Assembly (NCBI GenBank): GCA_963662175.1
Contig: OY759214.1
Location: 76,954,037-77,018,036, forward strand
Length of the DNA: 64,000 nucleotides
Direction of reading: 5' to 3'
Origin: Aradus depressus
Taxonomy: Eukaryota; Arthropoda; Insecta; Hemiptera; Aradidae
The position numbers and the translations under genes are program-made. Below are positions 44,635 through 56,140 of the stretch, one piece after another. The stretch's first letter is position 1. The number at the start of each line of letters is the position of its first letter. Below the pieces are notes generated by a model. That model worked only from the letters and a program-made list of their open reading frames with translations. It did not search any database and was not told where the DNA came from.

Positions 44635-45322
44635 ATATATATATGTATATAAGAAAACAAGATACCTGTTCCTAAAGGTTTAACTTGAGTCCAGACCTAA
44701 GTTAATATTCTCTTTGTAAACATTAATACTCTCCCTAAAAGAAATAATAAAAAAAAACCTTATGAAAAACCTCAGTTTTTTTTGTGTCTGTAGTACAAAC
44801 TTAAAACTCAAAGTGAATAAGGGGTTGCTAGAGTGGGTCTTGTAAATCTCCGTGATTAAATTTGGCAACAGATGTTTGCTTGGAAGGTGGGTGATATTGC
44901 TGACGGATATGCTAAACGGGATGAAAGTCCTGAGGGTGTGCGTGAGGAAGGTGTACCAGGTGACATTGGGGTAAGATTTAGGATAGACTTTTAAAATTTT
45001 CGGATAAATTTACAAACTGAAAAACAAATATTTTAATAAATTTCGGAAAGAAGTTGCATTATTTTGATATTTGATGGACGCATGAGAAAACGTTTGTCAT
45101 ACTCCTGCAAAAATGATACTTTCTACGATTTTTTCATTCCCAGCTCTACGGAAAATAGGAATAGTTACGTAATCATTTAGAAATCATTGTTGAGATTATA
45201 ACGGAATTTCATGTTTTCCGACTATCTGATTTTCAAATTTGAAAAAAAAATGTTTCTCTGTGAATGTCTGGGAACACGATATCTCCCGATATAATGAATG
45301 TATCGATACACAGTTATATAGT
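44635..45322. other. Unassigned stretch and repeat B fragment
   Basis: About 45110-45310 is repeat B on the other strand; the rest is unassigned. Confidence 0.45.
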
Positions 45323-45653
45323 TAGTTAGTTATTATGACTCATGCCCGGGCTTTAACTAAGAATACTACCAGAGCGCTCTTTCGTCACTTTGGTGGACAT
45401 GAGCCCGACTCTACTGCGGGAGTCCTAAATTTTGCCTACTCTAAATTTTTATTCACTTTGGGTAGTGGTTTTTCACGAGTACCTGACATCATACAGGCTC
45501 GGTATCATCGCTTAACGTCCCATCCGAAGGATGACGAGTTTAAGTTTATTTCACCTCCCATATAAAATAAACTAAGGACCACGGTCGGGTTTCGAACCCA
45601 CGATCTTGAGCTCAGAAGGCAAGCACGCATACCACTGAGCTACCGGCGCCCTC
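45323..45653 (-). mobile_element. tRNA-derived SINE (family 1), copy 17
   Basis: Reverse copy with tail GTTAGTTAGTTATTATGACT, head CCGGCGCCCTC. Flanks ACAGTTATATA and ACAGTTTTATA form an imperfect duplication. Confidence 0.88.
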
Positions 45654-46310
45654 ACAGTTTTATATTTATATCAAGAACCTTTATCAATTATTATTATTAT
45701 TATTATTATTTTTTTTTAAGTTTTAGTAGTCACAAAATACAGACCGATACAATATATTTTAACTTCCTTAGCACTACGATGTTATGTAATCGAACAGAAA
45801 TCCGATGATCAGTTTTCACCGTAATGTCATGGTTACCGACTCCCTGATTCTACAGTACAACGCAGTAGAGTTCTATTGATTTGAGCCAAATCGGCGTAAT
45901 GTAGGGAAGGGGTAAGTTTAAGACCAAATGTAATAATATTTCGACACAAATTTTGTTATGAGGATTCAGAAGTCCCTATACTCGTATGTATGTATGGAAT
46001 GATACTTGATCCAAATGGTCGATTGATTTTGGAGGAAGGGCCAAAATTTAATTGATTAATTCGAGCTGGGGAAGTTTACGTTGTGGGGTTACCCGTTTTT
46101 GCGGATTAGCGCTCACAATATTCTAATCACATACACAGACAGCGTCAATCATGCAAACATCTAAAAAAATGGGTCTATTTAATCTGAAAAGATTAATATG
46201 AATTCAAATAGGGAAATAAATGTATGTAATAATATAGCGATAAAAATAAAGATTAAGAGTAATAATTCAATGAAAAAAAAAAACAATAAATTAAATAAAC
46301 AAAAATAATT
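45654..46310. repeat. (ATT)n and repeat B
   Basis: ATT run near 45683-45710, then repeat B (45760-46090: GTAATGTAGGGAAGGGG, CGAGCTGGGGAAGTTTACG). The end is A-rich. Confidence 0.5.
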
Positions 46311-46775
46311 AAGCCATCTAACATCGTATCCAGTCCTTCCAATCCAAAGTCCTAAGAACAATTGTCGATGCACCCTTCTATGTGTCCAACCTTACCCTCC
46401 ATAATGACCTTAAAATTCCTTTTGTTATTGACCTCATCAAGTCCCGCTTCTCCAAGTTCCACAGTAACCTTTCTTCCCATGTCAATCCAGTTGCTCGACA
46501 CTGTCATCCCATTCCCATCCAGATAATCCCTCCCGAAGACTGAGGCGGTGCTGGCCGAGAGACCTGCTACTGTAATCTAGCAACATTTATTATTTTGTAC
46601 TTAATCATATGCTTTCATTGAATATATTTGTATTTATTTAATATTATTATATTTTTTTTTAATGTATTCAATGTTTAATGTCATTCATCAAATTTACTTA
46701 TAGTTTATACTGATTGTAAATACTCAAAATATAAAGAATTTGTCACAAAAATAAAAAAAATAAATAAAAATAATA
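46311..46775 (+). mobile_element. 5'-truncated jockey-type LINE
   Basis: C-terminal RT-protein fragment (46325-46543), then a 3' UTR and an A-rich tail. AAAAATAAT at 46301-46309 and about 46766-46774 may be the target duplication, but low complexity weakens it. Confidence 0.75.
46325..46543 (+). pseudogene. Jockey-type ORF2 C-terminus
   Basis: The frame reads RIQSFQSKVLRTIVDAPFYV, then LTLHNDLKIPFV, then HVNPVA and a stop. IQ-x-FQ-K-LR-x-I-x-NAPWYV and LHRDL-IP are hallmark C-terminal motifs of jockey-clade ORF2 proteins. A stop directly upstream shows it is a relic. Confidence 0.85.
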
Positions 46776-47096
46776 ATAATGATAACGACAGAGAGAATAA
46801 AAACAAATGAATAATGAATGAGCATGATGAAGAACGTTTCGGAGTAAGGACTAACCGTTGTTGCGTAAATCAAGAAAATGTCTAAAAAAATTGGTTTCAA
46901 ACGGTTTTCAGCATGTATCTGGGCTACCGAAAAAATGTATTTATTATAAAATGCGCCTTTTAGTATTTTCTACAACTTTTGTTTGTTAATATTTTTCATT
47001 CAGTCATAAATATAAGCGGTATCTTTTAAAATGTAATTAGAACCTGAAATTCCATTGAAAACTCGATTTCGGTTTTTTGCACGATATAAGAAAATA
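46776..47096 (+). repeat. Repeat C copy
   Basis: GGTTTTCAGCATGTATCTGG, TAAATATAAGCGGTATCTTT. Confidence 0.6.
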
Positions 47097-47207
47097 AGGA
47101 CGCCGGTAGCTCAGAGGTTACGTGCTTGCTTACAGAGCGACGAAAGCGTGCACTATTAGTAGGCGATAAAGCCCGGGCAAGAGTCACAATAATTAACTAT
47201 AAAAAAA
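47097..47207 (+). mobile_element. tRNA-derived SINE (family 1), copy 18, internally deleted
   Basis: Head GACGCCGGTAGCTCAGAGG joined to the 3' end (AGTAGGCGATAAAGCCCGGG, then CACAATAATTAACT). Confidence 0.75.
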
Positions 47208-47670
47208 TAATAATGAATTTAATTTATAGTTAGAAGAAGGAAGCGTCAAATACGCCGTAAAAACACTAAAAATCTTAAATCAGTTTTCCTGAAGAGACAT
47301 TAAACGTAAATCTCTGAAGTGGATTAGAGTAAGTTGTCGGAGGTTGAGTTTAAAACCTTCGTATAGATCTTGTTGAATAACCCATTCCAGTCTTATCGAC
47401 TTTCCACCTTCTTCAAGTGTTATCTCTTCAAGAAGAGATTGAAGAAGCTTATTTTAATCCGATAATCCTCATCACCAACCGAAGAAGTTATAATCCAACT
47501 GTAGAAGTTGTCGGAAAAAGACCATTTGGAGGGCAATCTTTATCCTGACCATCGAAAACTCTTCCAATATATTTTCAAAATGATTACAAATTTATCTCCA
47601 ACTTGACTTATTCAAGCAGTGGCGCAAACACCATGATTAGAGGGAATGTGATCTGATCACATATTGAAGT
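47208..47670. other. Unassigned stretch
   Basis: No gene or bounded repeat. Confidence 0.4.
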
Positions 47671-48115
47671 GTTTCGTAAGTGGTGTTTATGATGAGTTTT
47701 TATGAAGTATGGAAAAGATAATATGTTCACCCATGTAACAGAAAAAGTACCGCACGCAGGAGCGTAGCCAGGATTTTGAACAGGAGGGGGCAAAGTTAAG
47801 CTACGAGGGTGGGGGGTATAGACTCCCGGGGGCACAGCCCGCAGTTTCCATGGTTAGTGTTGCCGACTTTTTGTTATTAATTTGGGAGACTCGGACCTCT
47901 AGAAGCTCCCCCTGAGGTAACCACTGACTGTAATACTTAAGCTGACTACATGAGCTGCAAAAATGCAAAGCGCAGCAGCAGCAAATGCACGCTGTGGTTT
48001 CTGTAGTTTTAGAATTAAATAAATCATAGCCAATAGCGTGCATTTGCTGCTGATCAGCTTTAGGAGTATAAAGTATAAGATAAATGAAGATTTTGAGCGA
48101 GGAAATGAAATGATC
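47671..48115 (+). repeat. Repeat D, copy 2
   Basis: Direct copy of 39528-40032. The right half of its internal inverted repeat is shortened. Confidence 0.85.
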
Positions 48116-48430
48116 GAATTCATGTAAATTTAAATAAATGTAATATGACTTTTTTTGTACATGTACATTTATGTAAAGCACGTCGTTTATCCTCCGAAAA
48201 TCGAGAAAGAACTTCCCCTTTGAAGTGTTCTCGATCGTTTTCCAGCAAGTTTCTGTGCACGCTTAGTATGCAGAGACCATTGAGACGGAATTTTTAATCT
48301 AAAATTTTTTTAGTTTATTTAATTTTTCTTGGTTTTTTGCTCTGGCTACTCCCCTGACCGTACGCGTAAGATGCTTGCATAAAATGTTGTTAGAAAAGTT
48401 CGTAACTAATTTCGACAAAACTGAGAACAG
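48116..48430. other. Unassigned stretch
   Basis: No gene recognised. Confidence 0.35.
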
Positions 48431-48847
48431 CAAAAAGGACATTTCGCATTTGACTCTCGCAGAGTAGTCCAAGTACGAAGGTTCTGTAGCTTGGAAGACT
48501 ATTTCGACCCGCAACAAAATTTAAATATTAAAGTGGGACGGGGATTCAATCGACTGCAGAACTATGGAGCAATGTTGATATTGTAGATAAACTACTCAAG
48601 AAGACGAAGACCTACGGACAGTTACATTTCACGTTTGACTCTCGCAGAGTTGTCCAAGTACCAAGGACCACTTGGAAGACTATTTCGACCCGCAACAAAA
48701 TTTAAATGATAAAGTGGGATGGGGATAACAATCGACTGCAGGAACATGGAGCAATGTTGATATTATAGAAGACAAAGACTTACGGACAGTTGGATAAGTC
48801 GAGTGGAGCATGGCAAGTTACATTTCACGTTCGACTCTCGCAGAGTA
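48431..48847 (+). repeat. Tandem repeat, unit about 195 bp, left block
   Basis: Two units sharing GACTCTCGCAGAGT, TGGAAGACTATTTCGACCCG, CAACAAAATTTAAAT, ATCGACTGCAG, then the start of a third. It resumes at 49946 beyond a hAT insertion. Confidence 0.85.
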
Positions 48848-49110
48848 GTAACTATCGATAGCACTATCGAAATATTTTTTTATACATAGTCACTTCATGC
48901 TTATGTATGTGCAAACATGTACCATGTCAATAGTTTAAGAAAGACAAATAAACAAGATGTCGTACAGTGTTAGTAGCTATATTTCTTTTAGTAGCAAAAA
49001 ATCTCAACAACAATACGTACTTCAACTGATCAGATCGGTTCGTTAACGCAATCAGGAACTCAACTACAAACAACAATTGCACATAAAAATATGAATTCAA
49101 AACACGTATA

Positions 49111-49461
49111 GGTTAGGTTAGGTTAGGTTTTATGACTCATGCCCGGGCTTTAACAACGAGGTCATATCGCCTACTACCAAAGCGCTCTTTCGTCACTCTG
49201 GTGGACATGAGCCCGACTCTACTGTGGGAGTCCTAAATTTTGCCTACCCTAAATTTTTATTCATCTAGGGTAGGGATCTTTAACGAGTACCTGACATCGT
49301 ACAGGCTCGGGACCATCGCTTAACGTCCCATCCGAAGGACGGCGTGCTTAAGTTTATTTTACCTCCCAGATAAAATAAACTAAGGGCCTCGGTCGGGTTA
49401 CGAACCCACGTTCTTTAGCTCAGAAGTCAAGCACGCATACCACTGAGCTACCGGCGCCCTC
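49111..49461 (-). mobile_element. tRNA-derived SINE (family 1), copy 19, young
   Basis: Full length with tail (GGTTA)3. Perfect 13-bp duplication CAAAACACGTATA at 49098-49110 and 49462-49474. Confidence 0.96.
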
Positions 49462-49615
49462 CAAAACACGTATATATATATATATATTATATATATTGAC
49501 CAGATGAGTTGCCATTGTTAGGTACTAACAAAAAATATCACATCAAAAACGAACAACTAAAATCAAACACTAGAACATCAGAAACCTCAGCAAAATAAAA
49601 TAAAACAAAAACCAA

Positions 49616-49749
49616 CAAGTGCTTCTTCAAATTGGAAGTGTTCCCGGAAGTTCCGTATTTGGCACTGCAAAAACGACATATAGCCAGTTTTTTTGGCCCA
49701 CATCCTTATCGAAGTAACTCCACACATCGGAGTTCCGTTTACGACTCAT
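49616..49749 (-). pseudogene. BED-type zinc finger exon of a hAT transposase, frameshifted
   Basis: ATG at 49749 gives MSRKRNSDVWSYFDKDVGQK. After a one-base shift near 49690 it continues CRFCSAKYG, then TSNLKKHL. W-x2-[YH]F, C-x2-C and the TSNL-x2-HL helix complete a BED finger. The start closely matches the exon at 20495, so both come from one family. Confidence 0.8.
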
Positions 49750-49945
49750 TTTTCAGTAGTATTTCAGAATAGTAAATTTTCAGCTCAAAGCAAAGAAACA
49801 CTCTACAAGAACAGTAAATGTAACCTTCCTTCGATTCAGAGAATCCCAGAAATACAAAGTCTATAAACTAACGATACTATCGATAGTTTAACTCCGATAG
49901 TATCGAAACTATCGTAAACGTCAAATATCGATAGTTTTACATCCT

Positions 49946-50157
49946 TACAGGTCCAAGTACCCAGGTTCTGTAGCTTGGAAGACTATTTCGACCCGCAACA
50001 AAATTTAAATAATAAAATGGGACGGGGATACCAATCGACTGCAGGAACATGGAGTAATGTTGATATTGCAGAAGACGAAGACTTACGAACAGATGGATAA
50101 GTCGAGTGGAGAATGACAAGTGACATTTCGCGCTTGACTCTCTCAGAGCGGGCCAGG
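49946..50157 (+). repeat. Tandem repeat, right block
   Basis: Continues the unit of 48431-48847 (GGTTCTGTAGCTTGGAAGAC, TTGATATTGCAGAAGACGAA). Confidence 0.85.
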
Positions 50158-50838
50158 GTTCTAGTTCTAAAGCTCCAAGGAGGACAAAGAAGAAGAACAT
50201 TTAGAAGAGTCAATCCTTTGTAATTTGTAATCGTGTAACTGTCTTGTGGGATGAGGAAGTATGTAGTTGTTTTTTTCCAAGGATTCGAACCGAGGTAATA
50301 GGATTAGAGATAGTAGGTTGTGTGTCGCGAAGGAGTGCCTAGCACCATTAGTCAGGGACTAGAGGGAAGGTAGAGAACTACCGTACAAAGTTATATAGGA
50401 GAGGATGTGACAACAAACAGGAAGCGAGCTCGTTTATCATCCAACCTCCCAGCCCCGCCGACTATATGAATAATATATTTGTTTTTCATTCACCTACCAA
50501 GCCAGCTACAACAACAAGAAAAACAGTCAACCTGGCTTCGGCAAATCTGTCCCCGGGGTATCTCGGATTATACAGGGGGAAAAAAGGAGTAAATAAATAA
50601 AAAAAGGAAATACAAAAAAAAGTTCAAGTGGATCAGCAAATGCATTGAGGATTACGAATCTCAAAAATAATATGAAACTACATTTGCCATATATTCAGTG
50701 AAAATATATACCACAACAAGGAATGCATTTAATCTCAAAGTTCCAAGAACATTATCCAGGAATGGATAGTGGCAAAAGTCAACAACTGTGGTAATGATTA
50801 GAGATGTTTTCGCCAGAGATCTTGCGGAAGTTCATTGT
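50158..50838. other. Unassigned stretch
   Basis: Mixed composition, no supportable gene. Confidence 0.4.
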
Positions 50839-51495
50839 AAATATTACTGAATAAAACACATAGAACAAGTCAAAAATTCCACTATATTTATATAAAATAC
50901 ACCATATATTTCGCTGGTTAGAGCATTGTCAAGTGTACAGGATACAGACTTATGACTGGTGGTAATATTTTGAAAAAAAGTCAAGATAGGGGGTGGGAGG
51001 GGGGGGGGGGGGGGGAACTCCCATACTACATCACAATTTAATCGGAAAAATAATTAAATAATATTCATATAGTATATAAGATATATAGTAATAATCTCAA
51101 TATTAACCTATTACCTATATCACAATATTAACCTATTATTATTAGTTTTTTAGTTTTTAATTGTGATATAGGTAATAGGTTAATGTTGAGATATATTATT
51201 TAATTATTTTTCTGATTAAATTGTGGTATAGTATGGTAGCTTCCCCCCCCCCCCCCCCCCCCCCATCCTGTTCTTTCCCCTCCCTCACTCTTTTCCCCTC
51301 CTAACCCCTCCCCCGCCAACCCCCCCCCCCCCCCCTCCCACCCTCTATCTTGACTTTTTTCAAAATATTACCACCAGTCATAAGTCTATCTTGTACTTGA
51401 CTTGACAATGCTCTAACCAGCGAAATATATTGTGTATTTTAAATAAATATAGTGGAATTTTTGACTTGTTCTAAGTGTTTTATTCAGTAGTATTT
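50839..51495. mobile_element. Large fold-back element with G and C homopolymers
   Basis: Left arm about 50839-51125 and right arm about 51158-51495 are inverted copies (AAATATTACTGAATAAAACA outside; CTATATCACAA inside). The left arm has a G run (about 50999-51015), the right has C runs (51243-51264 and 51321-51334). On the right arm TTGACAATGCTCTAACCAG, CGAAATATAT loosely follows the hammerhead-like plan of the other fold-backs. Confidence 0.8.
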
Positions 51496-51779
51496 GGTAA
51501 TGATCTTCGGATGGCCGAACGACTCATGCATACTTCTCGGGCGTCCATGTACGCCTTGACTCAGCTCGGTACAACCTGGTCACTGAATGTCCCAGATATT
51601 ATCAGGTCACAGAGTTTTTAATTCCAAGCTCTTCTTTAAGAGGAAGAATAAGCCGAACTGTTCTTGTGGTGGAACCAAGACGGCTGAACATGTTCTTATT
51701 CTCAGTTCATAGAATCTTATATGGGACTGCAGCTGTTGACGGAGAGAGACTATCGATTTAAAAAATAGATTATTTAGAC
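51496..51779. other. Unassigned stretch
   Basis: No gene recognised. Confidence 0.35.
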
Positions 51780-52330
51780 TTCCTTATAGACATTTAGATT
51801 ACATAATTCGGGGCGCTATAACTTTCATCCTATTGACACTATCTCAAATTTAAGGACTTATTAGCGATTGGAAATTTAATAAGGAACAATTTTAGTTTGA
51901 ATCAATTTTTCGATAGGACTCACCGTTTTCGGGTAAATCAAGGAAACATCTAAAAATACGAATGTTTCAAAACAACATTTCTAGTTGGTTTTCGGCATGT
52001 ATCTCAAATCAAATTATGTACTTTAGTATTCTCTACAACTATAATTTTAAAATAATTTTGATTAGTTCATTAACATAAGCGATATCTTGTAAAATGTAGT
52101 TAGGTCCCGAAGGAAAGTGGTCTTAATTTTCGTCTGATTTCAGCCAAAATCTAATCAGACCTAAGGTGACCCTTCATTCCCAATTTCAAGTTCATAACTA
52201 TAATGATTTTTGCTCACAACTTTTCAATGGTATATGTACACGAAAATGGTCAAAAAGTATTCAAGGGACCTTGAAACGTGAAAATCCATTGAAACCTCGA
52301 TCTACTACAGATATAAGAAAGTAATAAGGT
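51780..52330 (+). repeat. Repeat C copy
   Basis: TCTAGTTGGTTTTCGGCATG, GATATCTTGTAAAATGTAGT, AAAGTGGTCTTAATTTTCG. Confidence 0.65.
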
Positions 52331-52802
52331 GTATTTTTCACGACGATAATAAATTAATAAAACATTTGAAGTAAATTATAATAAAAAAAAAAATAATAAT
52401 AAAATATATAGGATAGGATAGAATGAAATGAGGGTTAAGCTGTTACTACATAAAGGCTATGGGGGAAGGGTGGGTGGGTACTTGTTTGAGTCACACGAAA
52501 AGGGTAAATCAAAGGTCAAATATAATGGAACTCAGCGGCAGCGGCCTTTTTGGAAAATTGACCTGGGATCCAACCCTTAACTCAGAGCTACATATCAGGT
52601 TGGAATCACCTATCACTTGGGAGCACTGACATTCGGTTTAAACTGACAGCTCACTGGCCCTCCCGAGAATAATTATTTAAATTGGTTACAATGATTTGGC
52701 ATGAAGGGATTTTGCGTTGGATTTATTGTTTTTTAATGGGAATACTTTTTATTTCCGTATTTTTTGAAAGTTGAAAGCTCAGTTGGAAAATTAGATATAG
52801 GG
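52331..52802. other. Unassigned stretch
   Basis: No gene or bounded repeat. Confidence 0.35.
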
Positions 52803-53104
52803 CTTTCAACTACATCGATCATATCGCCTACTACCAGAGCGCTCTTTCATCACTCTGGTGGACATGAATCCGATTTTCGAGTCCTAAATTTTGCCTTCCC
52901 TACGTATTTATTCCTCTAAGACAAGGGGTCTTTAACAGTATCTGACATCGTACAGGCTCGGAACCATCGCTTAACGCCCCATCCGAAGGACAGTGTGCTC
53001 AAGGATATTTCATCTCCCAGATAAAAACTTAAGGGCTTCGACCGTGTTCCGACCAGCGATCTTGAGCTGAGTCAGCAAGCACGCTTTGAGCTACCGGCAC
53101 CCTT
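52803..53104 (-). mobile_element. tRNA-derived SINE (family 1), copy 20, diverged
   Basis: Reverse copy from TTTCAACTACATCGATC to CTACCGGCACCCT; many substitutions, no tail preserved. Confidence 0.82.
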
Positions 53105-53540
53105 AAAACTTATTTGATTAATTTGTGCTGGGAAAGTACTTTCTCAACGACTTTTTATTTCCCCAGCTATACGAAGTATAGGGGAAGTTATGTAATCAGT
53201 CAAAACGACGCGAGGTTTTCAACGAAATTTCATGTTTTCTAACCTCTAGATTCCAAATATGAAAAAAAAAAATTTTTGCCATAAGGACTCCAAAAAATAA
53301 GCACTTATTAATTTTCAGCGATATCGGCTGAAGGGAAGGAGAGAGTGCTCAATTCAAAAACCCTAATAACTGCCGATGTAATGAATTCATCGACATAAAA
53401 TTTAGTTTGAGGATTGAGAAGCCCCTATGTAAGTTAAGTACATATTTTTAGCCCAAACGTTTTTTTGGGAGAGCGATAACATCATTGATTAAATCGTGCT
53501 GCAGTACATTGCTGGATTCACCAATTTTTTTTTTTGTTTA
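53105..53540 (+). repeat. Repeat B copy with well-preserved hairpin
   Basis: The hairpin at about 53158-53191 reads TTTCCCCAGCTATACGAAG, TATAGGGGAAGTTATG. GACATAAAATTTAGTTTGAG and a GCAGTACATTGCTGGATTC end follow. Confidence 0.75.
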
Positions 53541-54630
53541 TAGAATTACTTAGCCGAACCAACTTTTTTCCATGACCTTCGAGCTTTTCTGAGTAGGGTC
53601 TCTCTTTCCCTTTCCTGAAGAACGCCCAAGGTGTGTAAGATGCTAATTCCTTATGAAAGCTTCCTAACAGGATTGGACGATTCTCTAGGAGCATCCAAGG
53701 TTGATGGGAGGATAACCGGGGATTTTATTGGGAATATCAAAGATAAGGGGACTCCTAAGGAATTCAATGTTAATAGCACTTTATAGCCACTCTACTGAAT
53801 TAAAGTTTTATGTTAACCTGGTATTTTACTTTGAAAATTAAATAATAACAAACTAAAAAATAAACTATTAAAAATGTCTTATGTTGTCCATAATAGATAA
53901 TATTAAAAAAATAATATCCATCGGTTCTATAGATGAGACGTAATCTGTCTAGCCAGCAACATACATGAGGATTTAGGAGTATAAGTCAACAGTATTAGCG
54001 CAAACACTCGACTGGTTTCGGAGTGGGTCGAAAAATATGATATTCTGATAAACTGAACGAACCCCGTATTACTGAGGAGTTCTACTAAGCTAGGGCCCCA
54101 GGAACGCAGTAATTCAATTAGGCCACTGACTTAACGTGTTCAACTTCCAATCTTGAAATCCAAAGATTCCCCATTCGAATGTCTACACCTTGAGAACATG
54201 AATGGCATTAGAAGGTGTCTATCACATTACAGTCCACACTATTAACTGGGTAAATAGGTTTGACCTACGCTAGTGCTGAACTGGCGTAATAATACTAGCG
54301 CTCTTAATGCTAGCGTACTAACCAATGGGGAAGATAAGCAATTACCAATCCTGAGTACAGTGGGATATTTGGGATTAGAGAGCCTCATTCTCTGGGACTA
54401 AGTACGTTCTCGGGACTAAATGGGACATACAACGGTTATGGGACAAGTTCCTCTCTGGTAATCCCTCGTACAGTAGCTAATAACCCAATGGGACTTAGTG
54501 GTCATCCCAAGGAACTTGTGAATCTGACGCTAAGGAAACTTCTGCAAAGCTTCAGTGGCTTCTTAATTGGAAATAACTGAAGGGTCTAGAATTAGAAATA
54601 TTTTAGTCTACTACGAATACATTGTAAAAT
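53541..54630. other. Unassigned stretch
   Basis: About 1.1 kb without a recognisable gene, repeat or RNA. Composition is closer to neutral than in its surroundings, so unannotated single-copy DNA is possible. Confidence 0.35.
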
Positions 54631-54960
54631 GTATGACTCATCGGTGAATCACTGTCAATGTACTTCCCCACAACGAATTAATCAACTAATTTTTCGCTCT
54701 CCATTTTTCGCTCCCCCCCGGCAGTTATTGGGGTTTTTGAGTTAAACCCCTCCCCTAATCCCCTTTTTCCCTGTAGTCGATTTGGCTGAAAATCAATAAG
54801 TCCTTATTGGATTTAGGTCACACATATAAAATTTCACATCCAAACACTCAATCGGGAGTTAACGTGTTCACAGAAACATACACAGTCAGACATTTTTTTT
54901 AAATTATTGGTATCTGGAGATCAGAAAACTCTCTGTCTCACTTCTGTAGGACCTGACTTG
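54631..54960. repeat. Repeat B copy
   Basis: ATCGGTGAATCACTGTCAAT, TGTACTTCCCCACAACGAAT, TTGGCTGAAAATCAATAAG. Confidence 0.65.
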
Positions 54961-54999
54961 AAATCAAAAATGTCCCCCCATCTGAGTCACAACTGAGTT

Positions 55000-55105
55000 T
55001 ATTTTATCAGACTGCCTAATGATGAGGGCAACCTCGAAAGCCGGCTATAATATCAATAAAATCTGTGAGAGGCAGACTACATATTATTTTGCAGCCTGTG
55101 AAGGA
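55000..55105 (+). mobile_element. Fold-back family 2, single terminus
   Basis: TCAGACTGCCTAATGATGAG ... AATAAAATCTGTGAGAGG. The hammerhead-like motif at 55013-55050 has CTAATGA in place of CTGATGA, a perfect GAGG-GCAA-CCTC stem II and the AGCCGGCT palindrome. Confidence 0.65.
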
Positions 55106-55310
55106 ATCAATCAATTAACTTTTTGCTCTACCTCCTAAACTAGTCGACGGTTTACGCTAAATTGAGCCCCCTCCCCTAAACCCCCTTCTCTTCAAAATTC
55201 TTCCCTTCAGCCGACACGGCTGAAAATTGACAAATTTCGTCCGTATGGAACTTTGAATTCACAAATGAAATTTTTTGTCGATATAATTATTACGCCATCG
55301 AATGATTTCC
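55106..55310. repeat. Repeat B fragment
   Basis: CGGCTGAAAATTGACAAATT and neighbouring blocks. Confidence 0.5.
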
Positions 55311-55839
55311 CCATCGAAAGATTTGGAGTCATGGGAAAAGAGACTACAGTTGTCCTTCAGGTTAGGGAAGATACATGGGAGGTGAAACTCCCGAAAAAAT
55401 TTTGTCATAGACGACATTTTATATTGGGAGACACCCGACTATGGGTTCTCCTTGACCTATGAGAGGGCTATAGGAGGAGAAGAAAAAATAATTTTTAAGT
55501 GTGATGTATATCCATTTTTATATCCATTAGCACGTACCTCTAATTTTAATTTTTGTATTTATTCTTTTTTTTTTCTGTTATGGAGAAAACCCCGACATCG
55601 ATCATCATCGGGAATACTACAACGCCCCCCATGCAGACGATGAGGACGAATTTTGGGGATAAATAAAAATAAAATTCAATTCTATAATTATGAATATTCT
55701 TTATTGACATCTACCTAATTTCTATAGTAATACAGAATTACCACGGATCCATCGGACATTGACCCTTGGCCCTTTAAAGGCGTCTTTTTCTGGGACAGGA
55801 TCAGTCTTTGTTTACTTTGTTTCAGAACATGACTTTTAT
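55311..55839. other. Unassigned stretch
   Basis: Two short overlapping frames (55253-55462, 55452-55643) show no motif and I leave them uncalled. Confidence 0.35.
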
Positions 55840-56140
55840 CCCTACTAACGGCAGTTATTAGAGTTTTCAGTTAAACCTCCACCCCTAATCCCGCCTCGTC
55901 TTTGATTGAAAAACTATAGCTAATGTATTTATAGGGGTCAGGTCACACGTATACAATTTCGTGTCGATACATTCATTCTATCGGGAGTTATCGAGTTCAC
56001 AGACACACAGACAGACAGACTGTTTTTACATTTGGAATCTAGAGGTCGGAATACATGAAATTCGGTTGAAAACTCATCAAATTTTGACTGATTACATACC
56101 TTTCTCTGTACTTCGTATAGCTGGGGAAGTAAAAATATGA
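55840..56140. repeat. Repeat B copy
   Basis: TTTCGTGTCGATACATTCAT, CACAGACAGACAGACTG, GTACTTCGTATAGCTGGGG. Confidence 0.75.

Larger units (their letters stand above)
48848..49945 (-). mobile_element. hAT-type element with nested SINE, inserted in the tandem repeat
   Basis: Both ends carry clustered ACTATCGATAG motifs, as in the 20.2 kb hAT fragment. A BED-finger exon reads on the minus strand at 49616-49749. A full SINE sits at 49111-49461. Host tandem-repeat sequence on the two sides is nearly continuous, but the 8-bp duplication is not clear. Confidence 0.65.

Noticed and set aside
53166..53180. TATACGAAGTATA in repeat B resembles a loxP arm
   Set aside because: Only about 10 bp match, the spacer and second arm differ, and the motif is part of a dispersed hairpin repeat; no recombinase context.
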